Notes: generated from the letters alone by a model not told the origin. Shown: positions 17,557-25,115, counted from the first letter of the stretch. The stretch: 64,000 nt of DNA from Flagellimonas meishanensis (GCF_019880545.1 NZ_JAINVW010000001.1:930001-994000); one strand, 5' to 3'. Numbers and translations are program-made.

Positions 17557-18776
17557 CAGCTTACTTTAACGGCTATTCGATGACATGCATTATTAAGATA
17601 CCCTTTGGGATTCCAACCAGGCAAGACCATGGGTTGCGATTCTCCCTGGGAATCGGTTGCCTTGGCCCAGACCTCGTAGTACCCCTTTTTTGGAAATTGT
17701 ACAGAAGCCGAAAAATGTTGCCAGGCCAAACGATTGACAGGGGATTCGAGCTTGCATGTTTTCCAGGTGCTTCCAAAATCGATGGAGTACTCCACCTTGG
17801 CCACTTCCAGTTCTCCTGCCCAGGCATGCCCCCGAATGCTGAGTGAACTTCCATTTTTGATGGTGGCCCCAGTTTTGGGGTAGGTGATCAATGATTTCAC
17901 AGGCATGGATTCAATAATGCACATATCCTTATCCTCAACCTTTTCACCTGGGGCAACAGGCTCGCAGGGGACCCGGTAGGATGAACCGGTCATCTTTTCG
18001 CCATCATGCACCTTGTTTCTTATACTGATCCCATTGATCCATTTTCCAGAAACAGAAGCGGGCCATCCACCAGCCACCAACCGCAATGGATAACCGTGGG
18101 CCAGGGGAATATCCTTTCCGTTCATTTTAAAGGCCAATAAGGTTTCATCCTGAAAGGCTTTTGCCATTGGGGCGCCCCTTGAAATGGGCTCCTTGTTTGG
18201 GTCACCGCTGAGGTGGGTATCCGCAGCATGATAGCCGATATAGACCGCATCATTTTTTAAACCTACATCTTCAAGAACATCCCGCAGCCTTACCCCGGTC
18301 CACGTGGCACAGGAAACTGCACCAACCGTCCATTGGTTGCCCTTGGCAGGAGGGTCAAACTCGCTCCTACCGTTTCCACCACACTCCAAGGTAAGTTGGT
18401 AGGTGTGGTGCTCAAATTTAGACTTGAGTTCCTGTAGTGTATAGGACTTTTTTTGTTTGACGGATTCACCATCAAAGCGAATTGACCATTCATTTTCATT
18501 TATGTTTTCGGGAATCTTGCCATTGTTTCGGATAAACATGTATTTGTTTGGGGTAATTCTGTCATCCAATAAATGGGCCACGGCCTCAATGTTCCAAGGT
18601 TTGTCGTTCAACACCACCATTTGTGGGTCCTTGTTGAACATTTTGAAGGGGTCAGGGTCTTGTAGCGCAAGCAGTCGATACCCTTTGGGAAGGGCATTTC
18701 CATAGACAATCTCGCTGCCAATGGCTGCAGCAAGTGTTGACAGGGCACTTTTTTCGATAAACTTTCTTCGGTTCAT
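17556..18776 (-). CDS. Molybdenum sulfite dehydrogenase (SorA/SoxC-like)
   Basis: 406 residues with a twin-arginine signal (NRRKFIEKSALSTLAAAIG). The sulfite oxidase fold follows: ECGGNGRSEFDPP near residues 131-143 and GAVSCATWTGVRL with the Mo-ligating Cys at 156; GYPLRLVAGGWP is the typical pterin-binding stretch. A C-terminal Mo-co dimerisation domain (ITYPKTGATIKNG onward) completes it. ECGGNGRS is the form found in SoxC and SorA-type enzymes. It oxidises sulfite to sulfate in the periplasm and gives electrons to the cytochrome next door. First gene of a four-gene operon, under a dyad-containing promoter. Confidence 0.9.
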   Translation of the reverse strand: MNRRKFIEKSALSTLAAAIGSEIVYGNALPKGYRLLALQDPDPFKMFNKDPQMVVLNDKPWNIEAVAHLLDDRITPNKYMFIRNNGKIPENINENEWSIRFDGESVKQKKSYTLQELKSKFEHHTYQLTLECGGNGRSEFDPPAKGNQWTVGAVSCATWTGVRLRDVLEDVGLKNDAVYIGYHAADTHLSGDPNKEPISRGAPMAKAFQDETLLAFKMNGKDIPLAHGYPLRLVAGGWPASVSGKWINGISIRNKVHDGEKMTGSSYRVPCEPVAPGEKVEDKDMCIIESMPVKSLITYPKTGATIKNGSSLSIRGHAWAGELEVAKVEYSIDFGSTWKTCKLESPVNRLAWQHFSASVQFPKKGYYEVWAKATDSQGESQPMVLPGWNPKGYLNNACHRIAVKVS

Positions 18777-18799
18777 TGAAGCAGGGTGATATGAATTAA

Positions 18800-18873
18800 T
18801 AAACGTACTGTTTTATGTCGGGTTTTTTGGTAACACAGGTTACAAACCATTACTTCTTGAGTAGTTACTTTTA
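18800..18873. promoter_or_regulatory. Divergent promoter pair around one Crp/Fnr-type operator
   Basis: Perfect dyad GTAAC-ACAG-GTTAC at 18830-18843, centre 18836.5. On the minus strand TACGTTTA (18807-18800) points to the sulfite dehydrogenase operon; on the plus strand TACTTTTA (18866-18873) points to a short divergent transcript. Each is one base (G to A) off TAnnTTTG, and each first T is exactly 29.5 bp from the dyad centre, so one bound dimer could activate both directions. Confidence 0.65.
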
Positions 18874-18879
18874 TTGGAA

Positions 18880-18978
18880 ATGAAATCAAACAAAATTTTA
18901 AAGTTTTTGTTGGTCTGTCTTTTGTGTGTCGTGATCATAACGCTCATAGTAATGACGGTTCAATATCTAAACAGCTAA
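18880..18978 (+). CDS. 32-residue single-pass membrane microprotein (candidate)
   Basis: ATG at 18880, TAA at 18976-18978. The peptide starts MKSNKILKF, then has a continuous hydrophobic helix rich in Leu, Val, Ile and Cys, ending TVQYLNS. Its ATG is only about 3 nt downstream of the start predicted from the dyad-linked -7 element, so translation would be nearly leaderless; the transcript may instead be a regulatory RNA. The hydrophobic pattern and promoter are visible; function is unknown. Confidence 0.35.
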   Translation: MKSNKILKFLLVCLLCVVIITLIVMTVQYLNS

Positions 18979-19070
18979 AAATAACCATTATAAAGAGAAG
19001 TACGTCCGCTGCGCAGCGTCCAATTTGATTACAAATCCCTTTGGCAACTGCAACATAATTGTACTTCAAT

Positions 19071-19163
19071 ATGATTTCGGGAACTTTGGTCTTCAACCTA
19101 TTCCTATTGGTCATAACTTTTTTAATGACAAGTTTGTTGGTTTTCGCCCCTTGCAAACCCTAA
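19071..19163 (+). CDS. 30-residue hydrophobic peptide frame (weak candidate)
   Basis: ATG at 19071, TAA at 19161-19163. The peptide starts MISGTLVFNLFLLVITF and is hydrophobic throughout, ending FAPCKP. It lies on the same predicted divergent transcript as the 32-residue microprotein and is followed about 55 nt later by a strong terminator. AT-rich DNA easily yields such frames, so confidence is low. The remaining sequence of 18979-19256 contains a small palindrome (19005-19014) and nothing else recognised; it may be a non-coding RNA. Confidence 0.2.
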   Translation: MISGTLVFNLFLLVITFLMTSLLVFAPCKP

Positions 19164-19219
19164 TCGGGATACCTGCCAGTGGGCTTAAAACCAGGTTTTT
19201 TGATTGGTTGGTTGATTGA

Positions 19220-19250
19220 AATGCCACCCCGATGGGGTGGCATTTTGTTT
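19220..19250 (+). terminator. Hairpin terminator before the YeeE operon
   Basis: Perfect 11-bp stem (19220-19230 with 19234-19244) with a 3-nt loop, followed by TTGTTTG. It ends the short divergent transcript just before the next operator (19257). Confidence 0.8.
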
Positions 19251-19256
19251 GTCTGG

Positions 19257-19300
19257 GTAACACAGGTTACTTTATGAAGCCCCAAGACATCATATTTTTG
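19257..19300 (+). promoter_or_regulatory. YeeE/YedE promoter with Crp/Fnr-type operator
   Basis: Perfect dyad GTAAC-ACAG-GTTAC (19257-19270), identical over 15 bases to the one at 18829-18843. Consensus -7 element TATTTTTG at 19293-19300; centre-to-T spacing is again 29.5 bp. Leader of about 58 nt to the ATG at 19362. Confidence 0.7.
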
Positions 19301-19361
19301 GCCGTCAATAGTCCAAAAAGGGCCAATGATTTTTAGTTAGATTTGTATAAAACCATAGACT

Positions 19362-19913
19362 ATGATTTATGAACCTTGGCCTTGGTATGTTTCGGGCCCT
19401 TTGATTGCCTTAGTGATGGCCATCCTGATCTTATTGGGCAAACGATTTGGTATGTCCTCCAATCTCGAGACTTTCTGCTCCATTGGAGGTGCAGGAAAGT
19501 GGGTGGATTACTTCAAGGTGGATGTAAAACCCAAACAATGGAGTCTTTTGGTGGTATTGGGCGCAGTTATTGGTGGGTTCATTGCGGCCAACCTGTTATC
19601 TCCCGATGAAGCCGTCGATATTTCTCAAAAAACCATAGAAAATTTGAGAACATTAGGCTTTGAAAGTGCTGGGAGCGCTTATATGCCTTCGGAACTCTTC
19701 AATACCGGTGCGCTGGCCCATCCGAAGGTTTGGATCGTACTATTGATAGCTGGGTTCTTGGTCGGCTTTGGTGCCCGATATGCTGGAGGGTGCACATCGG
19801 GACACGCTATTTCTGGGCTTAGCAACCTTCAGCGACCATCGCTGATAGCGGTAATTGGGTTTTTTGTTGGAGGACTGTTTATGGTCCACGTATTGTTTCC
19901 CATTATATTTTGA
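19362..19913 (+). CDS. YeeE/YedE-family sulfur transporter, first half
   Basis: 183 residues with about four to five membrane helices. The family's conserved motif GGCTSGHAISGLSN near residues 146-159 contains the Cys thought to pass sulfane sulfur in YeeE thiosulfate importers. A long periplasmic loop (DEAVDISQKTIENLRTLG) lies between helices. It overlaps the second half by 4 nt (ATGA). The pair corresponds to the two-gene PmpA/PmpB-type form. Likely moves thiosulfate or another sulfur compound for the persulfide/sulfite route. Confidence 0.87.
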   Translation: MIYEPWPWYVSGPLIALVMAILILLGKRFGMSSNLETFCSIGGAGKWVDYFKVDVKPKQWSLLVVLGAVIGGFIAANLLSPDEAVDISQKTIENLRTLGFESAGSAYMPSELFNTGALAHPKVWIVLLIAGFLVGFGARYAGGCTSGHAISGLSNLQRPSLIAVIGFFVGGLFMVHVLFPIIF

Positions 19914-20329
19914 TCATGAAGAACGTATTATATCTGCTGGTTGGTATTTTTTTCGGCATTGTGCTCTACAAATCCGAAGCGGCCTCTTGGTTTCGCATCT
20001 ATGAGATGTTCCGGTTCGATTCATTTCACATGTATGGGATAATAGGCTCAGCCCTAGTATTTGGAATGTTATTCGTCTTTTGGGCGAAAAAAAACTCCGT
20101 GAAATCATTTTTTGGAGAACCTTTGAGAATAGAGGAAAAGGAACGCTCGTTCACCCGTTATGCCGTTGGGGGCATTTTGTTCGGTTTGGGATGGGCTTTG
20201 GCCGGGGCCTGTCCAGGCCCTATCTATATCTTGGTCGGCGCCGGATATTGGCCCATACTTATTGTGTTGTTTGGGGCCATTGTGGGAGCTTTTGTTTATG
20301 GGATTTTGAGGCAAAAACTGCCCCATTGA
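19910..20329 (+). CDS. YeeE/YedE-family sulfur transporter, second half
   Basis: 139 residues, about four membrane helices, with the second conserved Cys motif GACPGPIYILVGAG near residues 97-110. It begins inside the stop codon region of the first half (4-nt overlap), so the two are translationally coupled and probably form one transporter. Last gene of the predicted Crp/Fnr-type sulfur regulon. Confidence 0.87.
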   Translation: MIMKNVLYLLVGIFFGIVLYKSEAASWFRIYEMFRFDSFHMYGIIGSALVFGMLFVFWAKKNSVKSFFGEPLRIEEKERSFTRYAVGGILFGLGWALAGACPGPIYILVGAGYWPILIVLFGAIVGAFVYGILRQKLPH

Positions 20330-20394
20330 AGTGGTCTTGAACGGGATATTTGGACAGAACGACGAATTAGGACGGGTTATTTAAGGTAAGGTAT

Positions 20395-20402
20395 TAGCTT
20401 TG
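20395..20402 (+). promoter_or_regulatory. -7 element of the response regulator gene
   Basis: TAGCTTTG matches TAnnTTTG; start predicted near 20406, 28 nt before the ATG. The sulfur-cluster dyad is absent at the expected position (20359-20372), so this gene lies outside that regulon. Confidence 0.5.
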
Positions 20403-20433
20403 AAATTGATAACTTCCCCGTTAATAACCCCAA

Positions 20434-20844
20434 ATGAAACTTACTTTTTGCATTATTGACGATGATTTGGTGTCGCAGTTCGCGACCCGATACTGCATTC
20501 AGCAAAGCGAGAAAAGTTCTGATATTATTACCTGTTCCAGCGGTGAGGAAGGGCTGTCCGTTTTCATGGAATTGTTGGAAAGGGGCGAGAAGCTCCCGGA
20601 CATTGTTTTTTTGGATCTGGTAATGGGCGGCATGGATGGGTGGACCTTTCTTGAAAACATGAAAAACCTGTTCGAGGGGCATAAGCTGCCCAAGGTCTAT
20701 GTACTGTCGGCCTTTGCCAATCTCAAGGATAGGGAGATAGCGAAGGCACATACGCTGATTTCTGGTTATGTGGACAAACCACTGTCTCGTAATTTTCTGG
20801 ACAAGGTGCTAAAGCAGGAAACCGAAAAACGTCCCCTCCAGTAA
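20434..20844 (+). CDS. Single-domain response regulator
   Basis: 136 residues, a receiver domain only. Acidic pocket IIDDD (residues 7-11), phosphoacceptor Asp61 in DIVFLDLVMGGMDGW, switch Ser in VLSAFAN and conserved Lys in YVDKPLS. There is no output domain, as is common for flavobacterial CheY-like relay proteins. No kinase is adjacent, so its partner lies elsewhere. Confidence 0.88.
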   Translation: MKLTFCIIDDDLVSQFATRYCIQQSEKSSDIITCSSGEEGLSVFMELLERGEKLPDIVFLDLVMGGMDGWTFLENMKNLFEGHKLPKVYVLSAFANLKDREIAKAHTLISGYVDKPLSRNFLDKVLKQETEKRPLQ

Positions 20845-20944
20845 TTTCCCAAAACCTGCTGATATTGGAACAAGCGACATATGTTGCGTTTTGTATGCAA
20901 AGTTTTTCAAAAAAACATATTTTTGCAGTCCGTTTTTCAGGATT

Positions 20945-21016
20945 GGCCCCGTAGTTCAATGGATAGAATAGAAGTTTCCTAAACTTTAGATGCAAGTTCG
21001 ATTCTTGCCGGGGCTA
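20945..21016 (+). tRNA. tRNA-Arg (anticodon CCT)
   Basis: A 72-nt cloverleaf: acceptor arms 20945-20951 and 21009-21015 (first pair G-U), discriminator A at 21016, D arm GTTC/GAAT, anticodon stem 20971-20975 with 20983-20987, anticodon CCT at 20978-20980 reading AGG, T arm GCAAG-TTCGATT-CTTGC. CCA is not encoded. Confidence 0.9.
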
Positions 21017-21070
21017 CAAATCTCCCATACTTTTAACTTTTCTTAATTACCTTAGCAAAAACTTGTTTCC

Positions 21071-21511
21071 ATGGAAAAGAAAATGAAAAATGTGTTCCTG
21101 CAAGGAGCCATTTCTCCTGATTTTATAGCGGAATCCATTGCAAAGCACCAATCCAAGACCCAGATAGGTGCCCATGACATTTTTTTGGGACAGGTTCGGG
21201 CGGATGAAATAGAAGGAAAGCTTGTTTCGGCAATAGAATATACTTCCTATGAAAGTATGGCCAACGCAAAATTCCATGAAATAAGGGAAAACACTTTTTC
21301 CAAGTTCAACATCACCTGCATGCACATATACCATAGCTTGGGCAAGGTTAATGTTGGAGAGATATGCCTTTTTGTCTTTGTTTCCTCTCCACACCGAAGG
21401 GTAGCTTTTGAGGCATTGGAATATGTGGTAGAGGAGATAAAAAAGGAAGTACCGGTATTTGGGAAGGAGCTTTTTCACGATGATTCCTATACCTGGAAAG
21501 TAAACACCTAA
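21071..21511 (+). CDS. moaE: Molybdopterin synthase catalytic subunit MoaE
   Basis: 146 residues, the normal MoaE size. Family motifs: FLGQVRADEIEGK, IEYTSYESMA, HSLGKVNVGE, VSSPHRRVAFEA and the active-site Lys region PVFGKELF. It adds the dithiolene sulfurs of molybdopterin using thiocarboxylated MoaD, which is not in the window. Three nt before moaC. The cofactor is needed by the sulfite dehydrogenase at 17.6 kb and the xanthine-dehydrogenase-type enzyme at 42 kb. Confidence 0.92.
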   Translation: MEKKMKNVFLQGAISPDFIAESIAKHQSKTQIGAHDIFLGQVRADEIEGKLVSAIEYTSYESMANAKFHEIRENTFSKFNITCMHIYHSLGKVNVGEICLFVFVSSPHRRVAFEALEYVVEEIKKEVPVFGKELFHDDSYTWKVNT

Positions 21512-21514
21512 AAC

Positions 21515-21943
21515 ATGGTCGATATAACCCAAAAACAATCCACCCATCGGACCGCTATTGCCCAGGCTGTGGTTAAGGTAAGCAGTTCAATCACCATCAA
21601 GGCCATTGAACAAGGTACCGTTCCCAAAGGGAACGTTTTTGAAATGAGCCGTGCAGCAGGATTCCTGGCAGTAAAGAAAACCTCCGACCTTTTGCCCGAC
21701 TGCCACCCTCTTCCCGTGGAGTATTGTGGTATTACTTACGAGGTGAACGGTCTGGAAATCCTAATTGAGATTGTCGTAAAGACCTTTTACAAAACCGGTG
21801 TGGAAGTTGAGGCCATGCACGGCGCCAGTGTGGTTGCCCTTACCATGTACGATATGCTAAAACCTATCGACAAGGGTGTTGAGATCCACCACATAAAACT
21901 GTTGAAAAAGACAGGGGGCAAGTCGGACATCAAAAGCGATTAA
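21515..21943 (+). CDS. moaC: Cyclic pyranopterin monophosphate synthase MoaC
   Basis: 142 residues with THRTAIAQ, KGNVFEMSRAAGFLAVKKTS, LLPDCHPLPV, VEVEAMHGASVVALTMYDM and VEIHHIKLLKKTGG, all typical of MoaC. It turns the MoaA product into cyclic pyranopterin. It starts directly at MVDIT without the N-terminal extension of many homologues. Co-transcribed with moaE; moaA, moeA and mobA are not here. Confidence 0.93.
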   Translation: MVDITQKQSTHRTAIAQAVVKVSSSITIKAIEQGTVPKGNVFEMSRAAGFLAVKKTSDLLPDCHPLPVEYCGITYEVNGLEILIEIVVKTFYKTGVEVEAMHGASVVALTMYDMLKPIDKGVEIHHIKLLKKTGGKSDIKSD

Positions 21944-22012
21944 TTTTTTTTGCATTTTCTCTTGACAATTCCATTTTTGTTCTATTTTTAATTTGATGTT
22001 AAGCTAACGGCC

Positions 22013-22324
22013 ATGAATAACCTCAAGCGAGTTATAGTAGATTATAAAAAGCTGACCCCAGAAGTGCTTAAGCTCTTGGTGGACAAGTATCCCGACGGTT
22101 ATGGTGACGATGATGTCATCAACTTTAGGAACCTCAAGGGAGAATTGATAGAAGCCGTGGAGGTTTCTACCGATGACACCAAGTATCTGGTGAAGATCAG
22201 CTCCAAGTTGGAACGCAGTATGGCCAATTTTGACGACGACGACGATGACACTCCAGATTTGGACACCGAAGATTTGGGAAAACTTTCCGATAAGGAAGAT
22301 GATTTTGACTCAGAAGAGGAATAG
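22013..22324 (+). CDS. Conserved small acidic protein
   Basis: 103 residues. An N-terminal folded part of about 70 residues (RVIVDYKKLTPEVLKLLVDK, DVINFRNLKGE) is followed by a strongly acidic, probably disordered tail (Asp/Glu runs to the end). No enzyme motif. Proteins like this are common in Bacteroidota and of unknown role; the acidic tail suggests binding of a basic partner. Preceded by its own AT-rich region 70 nt after moaC. Confidence 0.7.
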   Translation: MNNLKRVIVDYKKLTPEVLKLLVDKYPDGYGDDDVINFRNLKGELIEAVEVSTDDTKYLVKISSKLERSMANFDDDDDDTPDLDTEDLGKLSDKEDDFDSEEE

Positions 22325-22328
22325 TCCG

Positions 22329-23270
22329 CTACTTTTTTAGATTGTCCAGCATTTCCGATGTAGTCTGATCCAAATTGAAGCTCGGCTTCCAACCCCATTG
22401 CTTTCTGGCCAAGGAATCATCAATACTACTGGGCCAAGAATCCGCAATGGTCTGCCTAAAATCCGGTTCATACGTGATTTCAAAATCAGGGATATGCCTT
22501 TGAATGCTTTCGGCCATTTCCTGAGGGGTAAAGCTCATGCTGCCCAAATTGTAGGAGGAACGTACCTGTATTTTTTCGGTTGGACTTTCCATTAACTCCA
22601 TCGTGGCCCTGATGGCATCGTCCATATACATCATCGGTAATTTGGTGTCCTTGCCCAAAAAGCATTGGTAAGCTCCTTTCTCCAACGCTTCATGATAAAT
22701 TTCAACAGCGTAGTCCGTGGTGCCGCCCCCTGGCATGGTCTTCCAGCTTATCAGACCCGGATAGCGCACACTTCGCACGTCCACACCATATTTTTTGTTG
22801 TAATATTCACACCATCGCTCCCCCGATTGCTTGCTTATGCCATATACCGTGCTAGGCTCCATGATTGCATGTTGGGGCGTGTTTTCCTTTGGGGTATTGG
22901 GGCCAAAAACGGCAATGCTGGAGGGCCAAAATATCTTGGAAATCTTTTTTTCCTTGGCCAAATTGAGCACGTTGAACAGCGAATTCATGTTCAGGTTCCA
23001 TGCCCTATTCGGAAATTTTTCGGCCGTGGCACTTAGCATGGCGGCCATTAAATAGACTTCGTCTATCTCGTAGTGCATCACAACATCCTCAATGGCCTCA
23101 TAGTTGGTGGCATCGAGCAGCTCAAAAGGGCCAGAGGCCATCAGGGAATCGTTTCCTTCCCTAATATCACTGGCAACAACAGTTTCGGAGCCATATTTGT
23201 TTCTGAGTTCATAGGTCAGTTCGGTCCCGATTTGACCGCATGCACCAAGGATAAGGATGGTTTTCTGCAT
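22329..23270 (-). CDS. NAD-dependent epimerase family, SDR-type L-threonine 3-dehydrogenase
   Basis: 313 residues. Rossmann motif GACGQIG (residues 8-14), catalytic YGISKQSGE (YxxxK) and the region RYPGLISWKTMPGGGTTDYA that marks the SDR-type threonine dehydrogenases. Oxidises L-threonine to 2-amino-3-ketobutyrate, feeding glycine formation with Kbl, which is not here. Convergent with the acidic protein gene (4 nt apart). Confidence 0.87.
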   Translation of the reverse strand: MQKTILILGACGQIGTELTYELRNKYGSETVVASDIREGNDSLMASGPFELLDATNYEAIEDVVMHYEIDEVYLMAAMLSATAEKFPNRAWNLNMNSLFNVLNLAKEKKISKIFWPSSIAVFGPNTPKENTPQHAIMEPSTVYGISKQSGERWCEYYNKKYGVDVRSVRYPGLISWKTMPGGGTTDYAVEIYHEALEKGAYQCFLGKDTKLPMMYMDDAIRATMELMESPTEKIQVRSSYNLGSMSFTPQEMAESIQRHIPDFEITYEPDFRQTIADSWPSSIDDSLARKQWGWKPSFNLDQTTSEMLDNLKK

Positions 23271-23336
23271 TTAAAAAAAGAAGTTAATTGCACTTTCGGG
23301 TAAAGATAGCCTTTCTTAAAATTTGTACATTCGCCT

Positions 23337-23834
23337 ATGCGAAAATTGTTTTATCTCCTGATTTTTGGCGCAATCTTTGTTGGTTGCAGGCAGCAGCAAG
23401 ATGCGAGCAGCAACGGGACCAATGAGGAACTTGATTTCAATTATCAAAAACTACCCAATAGGGCCACCATCAATCCAGAAGCACTGGCCATAGTGGAACA
23501 GTGGAAGGGGTTCATAAAATTCAATGAAAGCATGGATGCTTTGTACAGGGCAACCAACAATGAAGATTTGATTTTGGCCATTGACGACCTTATTGAAAAA
23601 GAAAAATTCCTGAGTGAGTCGGACTACCCTGAAATTTTCAACACCTTTCAGATTAAGAGCAGACAACAGGTGATCAGGACCTATCTCTACAAGGTGAAAT
23701 CGCATATTCTGGAAAATCAGGAAACCACACAGCCCACTGTGGAGATGTTGGAGGCCTACAATGCCCTGCGGAAACAACTGAACATCATTGTGAACAGTCA
23801 ACTGGACAAAAAACTTATATTGGATGAGGAATAA
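23337..23834 (+). CDS. Hypothetical helical lipoprotein
   Basis: 165 residues with signal peptide and lipobox IFVGC (Cys at about residue 17). The mature protein is mainly alpha-helical and charged (EQWKGFIKFNESMDALYRA; DDLIEKEKFLSES). No catalytic motif recognised. Its 3' end overlaps the next gene by 11 nt, so the two are co-expressed. Confidence 0.75.
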   Translation: MRKLFYLLIFGAIFVGCRQQQDASSNGTNEELDFNYQKLPNRATINPEALAIVEQWKGFIKFNESMDALYRATNNEDLILAIDDLIEKEKFLSESDYPEIFNTFQIKSRQQVIRTYLYKVKSHILENQETTQPTVEMLEAYNALRKQLNIIVNSQLDKKLILDEE

Positions 23835-24321
23835 CATTGTAATTGCACTTTTTTGTGCAGTATCCATGGCCCTAATGGGTCAAAACGAGGAAAAGGAGAA
23901 GATAAATCTGCTTTTGGATGCTTGGCACCTGGCTGCTTCCGATGCCGATTTTGATGCGTATTTTGATAAAATGACCAATGATGCTGTTTTCATAGGCACA
24001 GATGCCACGGAAAATTGGCAGAACGATGCGTTCAAATCGTTTTCCAAACCCTATTTTGATAGGGGAAAAGCATGGAGCTTCACAGCGGTGCAGCGCAACA
24101 TTTATATAGGAGAGGATGGAGATTTCGCGTGGTTTGATGAACTATTGGACACGCAAATGAAAATCTGTAGGGGGTCCGGAATTCTCAAAAAAGCGAACGG
24201 GGAATGGAAGATTGCCCACTACGTGCTTTCCATAGCCGTTCCCAATGAAAATGTTGCCGAACTCATCAACATCAAAAAGGAAAAGGACAGTCTACTGCTC
24301 CTTCAACTGAAAATGGAATGA
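23824..24321 (+). CDS. SnoaL/NTF2-like secreted protein
   Basis: 165 residues; a short signal peptide (cleavage after about residue 19, MALMGQNE) precedes an NTF2-fold domain: LLDAWHLAASDADFDAYFDK, DAVFIGTDATENW, FAWFDELLDTQ, GSGILKKANGEWKIAHY. These are hallmarks of SnoaL_3/DUF4440-type proteins, which bind small ligands but seldom show a conserved active site. Overlaps the lipoprotein gene by 11 nt. Confidence 0.82.
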   Translation: MRNNIVIALFCAVSMALMGQNEEKEKINLLLDAWHLAASDADFDAYFDKMTNDAVFIGTDATENWQNDAFKSFSKPYFDRGKAWSFTAVQRNIYIGEDGDFAWFDELLDTQMKICRGSGILKKANGEWKIAHYVLSIAVPNENVAELINIKKEKDSLLLLQLKME

Positions 24322-24337
24322 AAACCGATGGGTTTTT
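24321..24337. terminator. Short hairpin between convergent genes
   Basis: AAAACC-GATG-GGTTTTT forms a 6-bp stem directly at the stop codon of the SnoaL gene, followed by T-rich sequence; it may serve both converging genes. Confidence 0.45.
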
Positions 24338-24344
24338 ATAAAGG

Positions 24345-25037
24345 TTAGTTACCCTCTGGTTTTTCCTTTCTGGACTCCAAAGCTTGTTTGCTCAAGCTCG
24401 CCAGATTAAAGTTGGGATCAATTTTAAGCGCTTCATCGATTTGGGCAATGGCGCTGTCAATATTGTTCTTATCGGTATTATAGGTCACCAAACCTTTGAG
24501 ATGGTAGAAAGCGGCCTTTAGCGGAACTTCATACGGTTGCTGTCTTTCATAGAAGGCATATCTCATATCGTCCTTGGCATTGGCAATACCATATTCGATA
24601 TTTTTAAGGGCACCATCATTGTCCCCAACCAAAATTTTAAGGTCGGCCAGTTCATAGGCCAAATAGGCGGAGGGAACCCTACTGAAAAGCACTTCAAAAT
24701 GTTCCAGTGCCCTTTTGGGCTGGTTTAGCGATTTGAGCGAAACAGCTTTCACCTGTACCGCAAGATCAGAATCATCGGCGTTCTTTTCTATGCCTATGGT
24801 ATTCAAAGCCTGCATGTGCTGGTTGTTGTTCATGTAAACAAACGCCAATGTATCCTTGCGTTCCTTGGATGGAGCGAGCACGTTCAAATGGGTCAGTGCA
24901 TTGATCACGCCTTCCACATCCCCTTGAAGACGCATCTCCTTATAGAAATCTTTATAGTGGTCCAACAGAGCGTTTTGGGATTGTGCCAATCCATTAAAAC
25001 CGACAAACAACAGCAACAGTACAACAAGCTTTTTCAT
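24345..25037 (-). CDS. Secreted tetratricopeptide-repeat protein
   Basis: 230 residues. A signal peptide (KLVVLLLLFVGFNGLAQ) is followed by TPR-like helices: VYMNNNQHMQALNTIGIE, SLNQPKRALEHFEVLFS, GDNDGALKNIEYGIANA, NIDSAIAQIDEALKIDPNFN. TPR proteins scaffold protein complexes; the partner is unknown. Monocistronic or distal to the gene starting at 25925. Confidence 0.82.
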   Translation of the reverse strand: MKKLVVLLLLFVGFNGLAQSQNALLDHYKDFYKEMRLQGDVEGVINALTHLNVLAPSKERKDTLAFVYMNNNQHMQALNTIGIEKNADDSDLAVQVKAVSLKSLNQPKRALEHFEVLFSRVPSAYLAYELADLKILVGDNDGALKNIEYGIANAKDDMRYAFYERQQPYEVPLKAAFYHLKGLVTYNTDKNNIDSAIAQIDEALKIDPNFNLASLSKQALESRKEKPEGN

Positions 25038-25115
25038 AGAGTATCGTTTAAGTGCGGCAAAACTATAAAAATTATCCGTATGGAGTTGTTAAAGAATGCA
25101 CTATAGGTCAGCATT

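Noticed and set aside
20359..20402. Response regulator promoter as sixth member of the sulfur regulon
   Set aside because: A good -7 element exists, but the bases at the expected dyad position do not match GTAAC-N4-GTTAC.
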